A DNA stretch of 64,000 nucleotides from Doryteuthis pealeii (lineage: Eukaryota > Mollusca > Cephalopoda > Myopsida > Loliginidae). How positions within the stretch are numbered: the stretch's first letter is position 1; every line of letters begins with the position of its first letter. Shown here one piece after another: positions 1 to 8,877 of the stretch. The DNA is taken from contig CM042160.1 in NCBI GenBank assembly GCA_023376005.1, positions 82,540,399-82,604,398 of the forward strand, given 5' to 3'. Made by a program: the position numbers and the translations under genes. The notes below the pieces were generated by a model that worked only from the letters and a program-made list of their open reading frames with translations, was not told the origin of the DNA and made no database searches.

Positions 1-190
1 GTAACCTACACATGGGCATGCCAGTGTGGGTCACTCAGCAAGAACCTACATTGATCAGTTCTGCGTAGATTCTGGATGCTGCAGAGAGGACCTTCAAGGG
101 GCGATATATAGGGATGGTTAGCAAGAGATTGTCATGGATATCCGTGCTGCCAGCACAACTTGATGATGATGATGATGATGCAAGCAAAGA
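1..190 (-). repeat. Dispersed repeat with (TGA)n tract
   Basis: Block reading, on the minus strand, from an (ATC)n run into a GTTGTGCTGGCAGCACGG motif. Copies occur at 18535-18727 and 25109-25305. Shorter relatives occur at 53165-53240 and 55041-55150, so it is a dispersed family and not unique sequence. Confidence 0.7.
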
Positions 191-697
191 AATAATTGTG
201 AGACTATAATTCGTTTGACATGTCAACTCAAAGTTTCAAAATAAATTTTATTGCTTAAAAGAGAAAAGACACAAATCGTAGTTTCCCACAATAAAGCAGC
301 TGATTTATGAGAAAATGATTAATTGCCAGCACAGAAAACAAAAGGCATGAATCAAATTATCCCCGTCTCATCTGTCTACAAGCTACAATGGTTGACAAAA
401 AAAAAAAAATGGATTTTGGTTGGCTGGTTCGATTTTTACTCTGTTCACCTTGTATCTTTGCTTAGTAAACCTTTTCCCCTATCCTTAATAATCATTGTTT
501 CTTCCTATTATTTCTCTATTAACTCAGATACTAGAGTCACAACAAAACCAAAAATATTTGGAAAGAATTTTTAAAAAAGCCAGATTAAAAATGTTAAAAG
601 TGGCTGTGAATATTTAACATTAGAGAGTGAATTATTTTTGACATGAGAATATGAGAGTGGTTGAATAAGTGAACCTGTGTGTGTGTGTGTGTGTGTG

Positions 698-728
<31 letters not shown>

Positions 729-1300
729 GAATTCCTTCCAGGGGTAGGTCTTTTTTTACGGTGGGGGGGGACTCTGTAAGACTTACTGTGTTTTGATAGT
801 AATGCCTTTAAAGCCCTATAGAATATAAACAGTTCTTGGGAATTTGTTTATTACTTAACAAGGTAGAAAAGAAGAAAGTGAAGTGTTGAGAGAGGGGAGA
901 AGGGGGAGGAGGAGGGATAGTGTTGGTTGGCAGGGAAAAACATATCTGTCCCCAAAATAACAATAACACAACCAGTTTTGAATCTGGAAAGGAGGATGAA
1001 GATGGGGTGGGGGTAGATTAAGGGTAGCTGGGTAGGGAGGGCCTTTTAGTTACCATATATGGAAAGGGATTGAGAATGATTTGCCAAATTCAGAATTTGT
1101 TTTGTGGAAGAAAGAAAGATGGAGAAAAGGAATGAAAAGAAAAATAATTAAAAAGAGAGAGAAAAAGAAAAAAAAAGAAAGAAGAAAGAAAGAAAAAAAA
1201 GAAAAAAAAAAAAAAAAAAGAAAAAAACACTTTACCTATAATTACATTTTCTCTCGATGAAAAACCTCAAATTTAATTTTATTCATTTATGTATTTACCC
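191..1300. other. AT-rich spacer with microsatellites
   Basis: No gene seen. Holds an A12 run near 400, (GT)n at about 680-724, a G-run near 762-769 and a purine-rich A/G tract at about 1100-1230. The 83-residue frame at 323-574 has no recognisable motif and lies wholly in duplicated spacer. Confidence 0.6.
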
Positions 1301-1305
1301 AACTC

Positions 1306-1672
1306 CAAGCAAGATGCAACACAAGGTCAATTTTTTCAGCAATTTAACAGGTTTGAATTCAGAGTTTTCCTTCTCCTAGACTGGTTGCCATACCAAGGTT
1401 ATAGAGCCCTTACTATTTAACCATAGCTGGGGGGAGAATAATTGTTGCTTTCACTGTATATCAACCCTTTTCCTTCCTTTTTAAAACACAAGAACTCAGT
1501 TTTTATTACACCGCAAACATGTTCTTTAGGTCAAATCCTTAAAGTAATTATTTATATAAATGGTAATATGAATTCATCATTTAAAGATGTATTCAAACAG
1601 CCTTGTCCAGGATTTGAACTTTGTTCGCAGAGTCCATTTACTATGATGATAACCATTACACTACAAACACCT
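1306..1672 (-). mobile_element. SINE-3, with internal insertion
   Basis: Minus-strand SINE-3: box B GAGTTC/CAAATCC-like segment near 1610, body motifs for TAGTAAGGGC and the CTAGGAGAAGGAAAACTC segment, and a tail toward AAGGTCAATTT. About 100 bp of other sequence separates head and body. Confidence 0.6.
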
Positions 1673-1750
1673 CTTTAAAGTCAAATCCTTAAAGTACTTC
1701 TTTATATGCATGGTTATAATATGGACTGACCATATAAGGGGGGTAATCTT

Positions 1751-1829
1751 GAACAAAGGGACTTAACCCTCATTTAAGTCTTAAAAGGACTTAACTCTCA
1801 AAGCAATGAGAGTTAAGTCCCTCTGTTCT
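1751..1829. repeat. Compound hairpin of GACTTAA blocks
   Basis: The segment GGACTTAACTCTCA is followed after six bases by its perfect complement (14-bp stem). An outer copy of the same GGGACTTAACCCTCA block precedes it, so alternative hairpins are possible. Also present at 16925-17005 and 26842-26919. Confidence 0.7.
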
Positions 1830-1930
1830 TTTTCAGAGAAGAAGCTTGTAAACAATGGCAACCTTCTTTGATTCAATGTAATTTTCACGGAGAAAACAAT
1901 GCTTTTCAAACCCATTATAAAAGTAAAAAG

Positions 1931-2178
1931 TAAAGTCGTCGGGGCGGCCTAAAGTCGATATTAGCAAATCAGCAAGGGAGTCTACCCCCTTTTCACTTGC
2001 GCTAGACCAAGGAGATCATTTTAGCATCTGAGGTGGAGCACCACACCTACTGTCAGTTCCTTACTTTACCACACAGATCCCTGTGCTACTCATAGACTGA
2101 GTTGGCGAGTACCGGTATCGAACTAGGAACCTTGTGGTTTCTAGCCGAACGCTCTACCGATTGACCTAACTCAGTGCA
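1931..2178 (-). mobile_element. SINE-1
   Basis: Full-length tRNA-headed SINE on the minus strand. Box B complement GGTATCGAACTAGGAACC lies near 2112 and the box A complement near 2150. The tail carries the CTAGACCAAGGAGAT and GGCCTAAAGTCG segments. Its A2 copy is 27021-27268. Confidence 0.75.
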
Positions 2179-2589
2179 TAATATATGTTTTTAACTCCAA
2201 AATATCATAAAATGTCTTTTTAATAAAGTTCATTTCAAATAATGCGCAAGTACAATTTCATGGTAGGAATTTAGTCACTTAAAGTTCAAGATTACCATAT
2301 AAGGATGTTGGCAAACGATTGTTTCATGTAGAAAACTAATAATCAATGCACAGATGTTGATGAATGGAAAATATCAACCATTAAAAAAAAACACACAAAG
2401 AGGTTGACAACCTGCATTGGACGATTTACTCACTGACTAATACAAATATTGACAAATATTGTCTTTTGTTGATTTTCTTATCCCCCAAGAGAAGGGCGAT
2501 GAAAAGTTCTCAGTCTAACCAACGTGACCTAAATGTACAGTCATGGTCAAAGTACAATATATCTGCCACATCATTTGAGGAGGTACACT
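2179..2589. other. Spacer, nothing recognised
   Basis: AT-rich, non-coding in appearance, duplicated at 16160-16560 and 27269-27679. No gene, RNA or regulatory signal supported. Confidence 0.5.
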
Positions 2590-2912
2590 TTGTGTAATGG
2601 TTATCATCTTTAAGAAATGGAATTGTAGGCTTGAGTTCGAATCCTGGATGAGGCTGTTTGCATTTCCCTTTGCACTAATGCCCTTAGGAAAGGCATAAAT
2701 ACATCGGTTCTCTCCCATGCTAAGGATAAACAGTAGGGTATATTGGGTTCTTTAGCCTTGGTATGGCAACCAGTCTAGGAGAAGGAAAGGTGTTGGGTAA
2801 ATATATACACTAAACTATATATACAGTAGGAGAAGGAGAAATCTGAATTCAAACCTGTTAAACTCTGCTTAAGAAATTGACCTTGTATCACATCCTGCTC
2901 ATGCAAAGGGGT
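2590..2912 (+). mobile_element. SINE-3
   Basis: Head TTTGTGTAATGGTTATC and box B GAGTTCGAATCCTGG, then the standard body and a tail ending at AAGAAATTGACCTTG and CACATCCTGCTCATGC. A (TA)n run follows at 2919-2941. Slightly expanded in the middle by an extra ATATATACAC segment. Confidence 0.65.
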
Positions 2913-3033
2913 TGATTATATATATATATATATATATATATAGACTCAAGAGACTGTTGAGTCATATGTGGTCCCATGGTGACAGATGACCACGTAAAAA
3001 ACGTGTGTGTATGTGTGAAAGTTGGGGATCTTA

Positions 3034-3111
3034 TGTGTATTTTGTGACAGGATGTGTAAAAGCAAAGCTGGACTTCTGAGCCATTTGCATGCTCACAAAC
3101 GAATTTTGTAG
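3034..3111 (+). pseudogene. C2H2 zinc-finger fragment
   Basis: Encodes one finger, Cys-x2-Cys-x12-His-x3-His, with a third cysteine four residues after the second and a KAGLLSHLHAHKR helix, then a stop. The A2 copy (28077-28295) stays open longer because of single-base length differences on both sides. A related pair of fingers is at 59055-59339. Isolated fingers of this spacing occur near the ends of retroelement-associated proteins, so I infer a transposon-derived remnant. Confidence 0.45.
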
Positions 3112-3196
3112 TGGCTTATGAAGAAGTGGCAATCACCATATATATATATATATACACACACACGGTACAACCTTTCTCAAATTTCTTAATCCTGGG

Positions 3197-3241
<45 letters not shown>

Positions 3242-3246
3242 AAAAA

Positions 3247-3310
<64 letters not shown>

Positions 3311-3609
3311 ACACTTATTTTTTCTTGGTTAGGCAAAGAACTTTTCAGCACCCAGTGTATAATTTTTTTTTATAACTATAATGAAAAGTTAGCTGCTCCC
3401 CCCCACCTCTACAATATTTTTTAATATACTACTTAAAAAAAATTAACGTCTGTTTGCTATTGCCAACTACCAAAAAATAGGATGACTGCAAAAATTAACA
3501 AAACAAAAAAAACAAAAAAAAAAAAAAAAAAAAAAAGCTCTGAAAAAACAAACAAAAAAACAAAAAAACAAAAAAAAAAAAAAAAAAAACAAAAAAAAAA
3601 CCAGTTCTG

Positions 3610-3645
<36 letters not shown>

Positions 3646-4257
3646 CTTATTTAGCGTAATATTATCCCTATGGTTAACAAGTAGGACCTAACCTAACTTA
3701 ACCTAACCTTGTGATTTAAGCCCAACACACAATCATTGAGCTATACCAGCAAGTACGAAAAACACAGATCATTTCATAGGATTGGATTTTTCTAAATCTT
3801 TTTTTTTTTTTAAGCATGAGGGCTTTTTTATATTAATGTAAAAACTAAATGACAAGTGGCGTACAACTACCTAGACACGTTGCGGATAGTTAATTTCTTG
3901 ATAACGAACTGATAGGAGTTGGGAAGGGAAAATCCCAAGGAAGACATCCAAACGGGTAAAGTTGGAACCGAATGCCATAAAGACGTTCACAATTTGATCC
4001 CTGGGGGGAGGGGGGAAAAGAAAGCATGATGGTGGGAACGAGAGCAAGAATATATTTCTTTATTTGGTCTACAAAGTCTCAAGAGGAAAGTAAAGTACAG
4101 AGTGAAATAAATAGATGCATAACACCCTTCCCCAGCCCACCCCGTGTTACATTCGTTGGCATGTTGACACTCATTTGGGTCATGTAATGACAAGCAGTTT
4201 ATTGTGTGCCTACACAGCTCATTTATCTTGAAAAACATAGCAAAGTAGTTCTTTTGT

Positions 4258-4314
<57 letters not shown>

Positions 4315-4320
4315 CCAAAA
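3112..4320. other. Low-complexity spacer
   Basis: No gene. Contains (TA)n(CA)n at about 3140-3164, poly-A then (GA)n at 3197-3306, further poly-A/AAAC runs at 3490-3643, T11 near 3800, and (CT)n(TA)n at 4257-4312. Frames here are microsatellite translations. Confidence 0.7.
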
Positions 4321-4429
4321 GTCCAGAGAAAAAATCTTCCTTACGACACAAGAGTTTTATTTAAAAAACCTGTCGCAGTTTGAGAGCTCAACGTGTGCTC
4401 TTAATGTTAGAATCACAGAGCAAATATAT

Positions 4430-4620
4430 AAGTAAAGAAATAACAAAAGACTTAGAGATTTAGCATTTTAGTCTATTTCAGGGAGCTTAGACAAAGTGTC
4501 TAACTCTTCCGACTCATCAGATTCGCATCTGATGAGTCGGGAGAGTTAGACCCTTTGTCTAAGCTCCCTGAAATAGACTATAATGCTAAATCTCTAAGTC
4601 TTTTGTTATTTCTTTACTTA
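4430..4620. repeat. 191-bp palindrome
   Basis: Two arms of about 93 bases, differing at only a few positions, are complementary around a TCGC centre at 4523-4526. Each arm has the CTGATGA core facing outward from the centre. The outer ends are AAAGAAATAACAAAAGAC and its complement. Confidence 0.85.
4520..4592 (+). ncRNA. Candidate hammerhead ribozyme (4.5-kb family)
   Basis: Core CTGATGA at 4529-4535 and GAAA at 4570-4573. Stem III is ATAG/CTAT with a one-base loop, followed by cleavage nucleotide A4582. Stem I pairs GCAT with ATGC, then, past a small internal loop, GATT with AATC. Stem II is long (GGGAG/CTCCC plus TTAGAC/GTCTAA). Its base is a G-U pair with two unpaired bases, which is atypical and could weaken activity. 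The left arm of the palindrome lacks the stem I match. A2 copy at 29497-29569. Confidence 0.45.
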
Positions 4621-4879
4621 TATATATATATATATATATATTAAAATAAGTGTATTTTGGCAGCATTTTTTCTTTTAAACATGTTGTGTTAAACTGTACA
4701 GACAATTCTTGTCGGACAAGTTTTTGTTCGATCCTTTCTAATTTTCTGGCCATCTTTTTGGTGTCAGGGTGGAACTGGTGTAGCAGTTTCCTACCTGAAG
4801 ATGGCAAATCGAATTGCCGAAAGCGCTTGTAATGAAACCTTTGGTGGACTGCTACACAACATGGAGAATTGAATGTCAA
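4586..4879 (-). pseudogene. Penelope-like ORF N-terminal fragment
   Basis: Minus-strand frame with a basic, helical stretch (KKMARKLERIEQKLVRQE) followed by a Cys-Leu-Lys...LLPK-like segment (CLKEKMLPKYTYF). This resembles the amino-terminal region of Penelope-like proteins, recalled from family knowledge and not searched. The frame then runs into (TA)n. No reverse transcriptase or GIY-YIG domain is present, so it is a broken piece. Copy at 29595-29870. Confidence 0.35.
4778..4857 (+). other. Hammerhead-like fold
   Basis: CTGAAGA (4795-4801) and GAAA (4819-4822) flank a GGCAA/TTGCC hairpin. UAC pairs GUA and TTTC pairs GAAA on either side, all enclosed by a perfect 10-bp outer stem (GTGTAGCAGT with ACTGCTACAC). 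One unpaired U lies before stem II, and stem III is only a self-complementary AGCGCT, so it could act at best as a dimer. Same fold at 29769-29848. Confidence 0.3.
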
Positions 4880-4889
4880 CCGGAAGTTT

Positions 4890-5150
4890 CGGGTGTTGAC
4901 CGGAACCGGAAGTCACGTGGTGACGTGGAACAACGAAGAAAGGGACCGGTCTCTTTTTGCTTTCCGCCATCGTAGGGTACGGATCGGGCCTCTGGTGCCT
5001 AGTATGGGGTCACAGTAATTTAACAGTGTCTCCTCTCTCTTTCTCTCTGCATTTCCTCCTCTCTGATACGAACCCATGAGACGAGCACGATAATAAAGGC
5101 TGGCAGTTGTGACTACATATTTCTCGCGTTGTAATTTTTATCAACAAGAT
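4890..5150 (+). promoter_or_regulatory. LTR- or promoter-like block
   Basis: GC-richer island in an AT-rich setting. It packs an ETS-like CCGGAAGT, an E-box CACGTG, a TGACGTGG CRE-like site and a YY1-like CCGCCATC within about 80 bases, then AATAAA near 5094. Edges TGTTGA (about 4892) and TCAACA (about 5141) are complementary, as LTR ends often are, but I see no clear target-site duplication. Copies at 13590-13810 (inverted) and 29871-30135. Confidence 0.35.
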
Positions 5151-5278
5151 GACTGCCACGTACCGAATACATTTTTAGTACGGTGAATATATCGCTTTGG
5201 GTATCGTGAATACAACAGATGCCACAACGTTTAATATATATATTTTGGTACTGTGAAAATACCACAACGTTACAATAT

Positions 5279-5549
5279 TCTCATATAGTTATTTACTAAA
5301 CTTAGATTAGTTGTGGCACAAGGTCAAGAAGTATTGAGCATCTAGTGAGAATTGAACTCACTAACAATGGTCTGCTAATCCAGTTTGCTAACCATTACAC
5401 CACATGAGGTGCTCATATTCTCATATAGTTATTTACTAAACTTAGATTAGTTGTGGCACAAGGCCAAAAGCATGGAGCATCTAATGAGAATTGAACTCAC
5501 TAACAATGGTCTGCTAATCCAGCTTGCCAACCATTGCTGAACATGAGGT
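5279..5549 (-). mobile_element. SINE-2 head-to-tail dimer
   Basis: Two consecutive SINE-2 units on the minus strand, each with ATAGTTATTTACTAAACTTAG, GGCACAAGG and GAACTCACTAACAATGG segments. The second has a damaged box A. Copies at 13120-13410 and 30265-30545. Confidence 0.75.
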
Positions 5550-6139
5550 GACTTGGTTGGTCCAAACAAGTCCGTTAATTGATATTACTAAAGTGGGTGA
5601 TATTGAACTGCACACTATTAGTGATCTCAAGTTGTACAAAATTGTTTACCCAGCAGCTTTTCTGTTTAGACAAGCTCTTATTCCAGATTTGGTGTGACAG
5701 TTAATTTCACTTCTATTGTAACAATAAACTTGTCACTCCCCACCCACCCCCTATTTCCTCACCCCCGTCCCTTTTACAAGGGTAGAACAGGTGTCCAAGA
5801 CAGAGGATGACAAGTGGTAATAGGCCCCATTATAGTAGATTTACAAGATAAACCTGATTTTTTTTTCTTTCTTTTATACATAATCCAAAGTTGAAGTTTT
5901 TGGAGACGAATGGAGGGTTCGGGTCATAGGTTAAAATAAGATATTTGAGCTGTCTTTAGTTAAATGGGAGAAGATAAGAAAAGACAAAATGAAAAAGAAA
6001 TTTTGGAAATGGTTACCATAAACAATGGATCAAATGGAAGAATCAATTAATTTCAAACCCTACCCCCTCACCACCCCCGGGGTATTTAGTGTCTGGGTGG
6101 GGCTGTTAGTCTGTGATCAAAGAAGGAACCATGTGCAGC
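5550..6139. other. Spacer, nothing recognised
   Basis: No gene or RNA seen. Pyrimidine-rich CCCACCCACCCC near 5740 and AT-rich remainder. Same content in both other arm copies. Confidence 0.5.
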
Positions 6140-6510
6140 GTTTAATATATATGTCTGCGAATCTATTTGACCCCCCTAACAGGTCATGTGCACTCTTGGG
6201 TACTAAACTGCATTTGGTGGTGAGGTTCCAGTTCTGGATCTCTGGGAGCCCCACCCCCTCCCTTTCATTGCCATTACTCTCAGGTCCACTCTAGAGTGTC
6301 CCATCATGGTGTAATAGTTATCAAGCTAGTCTTGCAGATTCATTACTACTAAATAGCAGATTCGTTTCTTGCAGGAGACCCCATACTTGTGACATTGTGT
6401 CACATCCTACCCATGGCAAATGGGTTGGGTAAATACCTTCTCTCAGGTTCACTCTGACCCCCGAGTGGTAGTACCTGTCGGGGTCACATTTACAATTTAA
6501 ATACATCTGT
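6140..6510 (-). repeat. R4 fragments with SINE-2/3-like insert
   Basis: R4 minus-strand pieces (GGTGAGGTTCCAGTTCTGG near 6219; GAGTGGTAGTACCTGTCGGG near 6463) surround a short tRNA-headed segment starting GGTGTAATAGTTATCAAGC at 6308 whose tail includes GTGTCACATCCTACCC. Confidence 0.5.
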
Positions 6511-6585
6511 TTAAAAATTGCATCTATCTGCATATATGCATTTGTTACATAATCTATGTGGTTGCATAAGATTATTGTCAATCCC

Positions 6586-6985
6586 CTGTATTTTTAAAGG
6601 GATGGCCCTTTTCATATCACGGGCGGGACTTTCCATGGAATAGTACAGAAAGCCCGCGAAAATACATGAAGTCACGTGGGACCTGGTTGGGTCCTCAGTT
6701 TTCAGTTGGACGTCAGGCAGTAAGGATGTCCTGCCTTAACTGGAACTCACGTGCACTATGTTAGTCAGATGTTAGTTACATGAAATGTTTTGTTAAGGAA
6801 ATAAAAGTTTAAGAAAAATAACACGGTCTTGTGATTAATGAATGTCTTGGTAACAAGACTGATTTAAGAGAAGAAATGAGTTAAGTGCGACCGACCACCA
6901 AGACGAAGTCAAGATGTTAGAAGAGACCTAGAAGAAGAAGAAGAATAGAAGAAAGTAAAGAAGTAATGAAAAAGGGTATACAACA
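6586..6985 (+). mobile_element. Candidate LTR
   Basis: Starts TGTATTTTTAAAGGG and ends GGGTATACAACA. Includes GGGACTTTCC (NF-kB-type, 6625-6634), TCACGTGG E-box, AATAAA near 6800, and, immediately downstream, a TTGGTGGTTCATGATGACG segment placed like a primer-binding region. Gag/pol is absent. Inference only: no second LTR is visible. Copies at 11650-12060 (inverted) and 31575-31950. Confidence 0.35.
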
Positions 6986-7440
6986 CATTTGGTGGTTCAT
7001 GATGACGAAGACATTGCCAGTCTGCAGCCCGGTTAATACATATATATACACACACACACACACAATTTCTTCTTTACAGGCATGTTGTCTTAATGATAAG
7101 TGACTAATACGCTGCTTTGAAACCAATGGTAACCTTAAACCTGTATTATACTCCATAACAAACAAACAAATAGACACACACACACACACACACACACATA
7201 CATATATATAACACATAGATTTGTACATTTTACAGAAGATAAGTGGCTAATATGCTGCTTTGAAACCAATGGTAACAATCACACCTTAACCGTTAATTTT
7301 TATATGTGCGTTTGTTTACGAAAGCTGATGACGTGATCATTGCATGTGAAAAAATGCACATATAAAAATTAACGGTTAATAACATTACATTCACACATTC
7401 ACTATACACTCAACATGTTTCATTTTTCTCCCTCACAAAA
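6986..7440. other. Spacer with (CA)n and 23-bp inverted repeat
   Basis: No gene. (CA)n(TA)n runs at 7041-7063 and 7174-7208. A perfect 23-base inverted repeat (7287-7309 with 7356-7378) encloses 46 bases and belongs to the same element as the ribozyme-like fold at 7453. The phrase GCTTTGAAACCAATGGTAAC repeats at 7110 and 7258. Confidence 0.6.
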
Positions 7441-7452
7441 ATTTCTGTAACA

Positions 7453-7497
7453 GTGTCCTGATGATGGTTTAATACCGAAATACTTAAGTATAGACAC
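7453..7497 (+). ncRNA. Candidate hammerhead ribozyme (7.45-kb family)
   Basis: Stem I GTGTC (7453-7457) with GACAC (7493-7497); core CTGATGA 7458-7464; stem II GGT/ACC; GAAA 7477-7480; stem III ATAC/GTAT closing a TTAA loop; cleavage nucleotide A7492. All elements are in hammerhead order. The one flaw is an unpaired U (7465) between the core and stem II. Intact copy at 32411-32455; eroded copy near 11165-11215. Confidence 0.5.
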
Positions 7498-8159
7498 ATA
7501 CAATTGTTTCTTCTGATCATAACATCCTGTGTTTGTTATATTTTTTGAAAATATTTTCTTCACATATTGTCGGATTAATTTCCTCATCGTTTTTCCATAT
7601 ATATATATATATATAAACACATAGATTTGTACATCTTACAGAAGATAAGACGGACTAGAGCTGAGTTACCAGTACTCTGGCAATTATTATTAGCTAGAAG
7701 CTCGTCATGGCATTCGGAAAAGTATCTTTTGTAATACTTATATCCCACTGTTACAGAAGATGGTATGATGGGGGGGGGGGGGGTCAGAAGGGACAAACCA
7801 ACATTCACGAATACCATTGCCTATTTAATGGGTATTGTTGCACAGAATATACTAACGACAAAAGTTATCAAAGAACAAAAAGCTAGAAACAATAAAAGGT
7901 GCCCCCCCCCTTGCCGCCACACTAATCACAAGGGTTCATGGACTGCTGCATTTTGGGCTGGGAATTATTAGGCAAGTCTGAAAAAAAAAAAAAACCCAGT
8001 GCATATAAAAATAGCAGCTGGCATGTTCTTGAATGTTTAGGGGAAAAATAATCCAATATGGATACTGATACTAATAAGGGGGTTGACTACCGGGAGATGT
8101 TGCAGATATTGGAGAGGGGCAGACAGAGATTCTTAGTCTCCATTTTATATTTATATGTG
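7498..8159. other. Low-complexity spacer
   Basis: No gene. (TA)n near 7597-7614, a G-run near 7771, a C-run near 7902 and A-run near 7981. Copies elsewhere differ mainly in these run lengths. Confidence 0.55.
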
Positions 8160-8659
8160 TAGGAAACTGGAAAACATGCACCAAGCCCAGGTTACTTTTT
8201 GTTATCATTGGGGAACAAGAAAAGATTTGATAAACGTGCCAGGTTTTTGGACATTTTTTTCTTGTTCCCAATGATACCTACATCAGAAAGAGTAGGTCTA
8301 AAAAAAAAGTTCAGCTTGGGTTACCCTTAGGGCAGACCTTCAAATCGTCCTTACACTCCCTTTAAAGGGCTTATTTTTCTGATGCAGGTATCATTGGGGA
8401 ACAAGAAAAGTTTTGGCCCATTTGCCAAAACTTCTTGTTCCCCAATGATACCTGCATCAGAAAAAAAGGTCTAAATAGGTTTGGCTTGAGGTTACCCTTA
8501 CTGCAGACCTTCAAATCGTTCTTACTCCCTTTTATATTTATGTGTGTATGAAACTGAAAAACTTGCATTTAGTCAAGAGCTTATTTTTCCAATGCAGGTA
8601 TCATTGGGGAACAAGGAAACTAAAAGTTTGGCTTGGGGTTACCCTTACCACACTTATAA
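8160..8659. repeat. M1 fold-back cluster
   Basis: Repeated inverted pairs of CATTGGGGAACAAG and CTTGTTCCCCAATG (about 8203/8258, 8393/8438, 8605), each followed by CATCAGAAA, a GGTCTAAA segment and GGTTACCCTTA. A cleaner single M1 element is at 40235-40445. Confidence 0.7.
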
Positions 8660-8777
8660 AAAGTAAAGTCGTCAGGGTGGCCTAAAGTCGGTATCAGCCA
8701 GTCAGCGAGGGAGTCTATCCCCTTTTCAATAGCGCTAGACCAAGGAGATTGTTTTTAGAACAATTGAGATCTCTCTG
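8660..8777 (-). mobile_element. SINE-1 tail, cut by gap
   Basis: Minus-strand SINE-1 tail (GGCCTAAAGTCGG, GGGAGTCTATCCCC, CTAGACCAAGGAGAT) that stops before the head at the N gap. Absent at the matching A2 position (33610), so it marks either an insertion polymorphism or a repeat-mediated misjoin. Confidence 0.7.
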
Positions 8778-8877
8778 NNNNNNNNNNNNNNNNNNNNNNN
8801 NNNNNNNNNNNNNNNNNNNNNNNNNNNNNNNNNNNNNNNNNNNNNNNNNNNNNNNNNNNNNNNNNNNNNNNNNNNNN
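8778..8877. other. Assembly gap (100 N)
   Basis: Exactly 100 N, the usual placeholder for a gap of unknown length. It sits at the second axis of symmetry, between A1 and the inverted copy. Confidence 0.99.

Larger units (their letters stand above)
4322..4879. mobile_element. Penelope-like/retrozyme-like fragment
   Basis: A palindrome carrying hammerhead-type cores (4430-4620), a (TA)n run and a minus-strand Penelope-like coding scrap lie side by side and recur as a unit at 29300-29870, at 13815-14400 (eroded) and in part at 38025-38240. Hammerhead motifs at the ends of Penelope-like elements are established knowledge. Assigning this element to that group is my inference from the ribozyme folds plus the coding fragment. 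Confidence 0.5.
1..8659 (+). other. Arm copy A1
   Basis: Direct, nearly identical copy of 25109-33609 (A2) and inverted relative to about 10060-18727 (A'). Differences from A2 are mostly microsatellite lengths plus scattered substitutions. The match stops at 8659, where A1 enters a SINE-1 fragment and then the N gap, while A2 continues into unrelated sequence. Best read as another haplotype or a second copy of the A2 locus. No intact gene inside. Confidence 0.9.

Noticed and set aside
1931..2178. tRNA gene in the SINE-1 head
   Set aside because: Boxes A and B are present but the acceptor and anticodon arms do not close, and the sequence continues into a conserved SINE tail in several copies.
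7320..7360. CTGATGACGTGATC as another hammerhead core
   Set aside because: A short stem II is possible, but no stem I or stem III forms around it.
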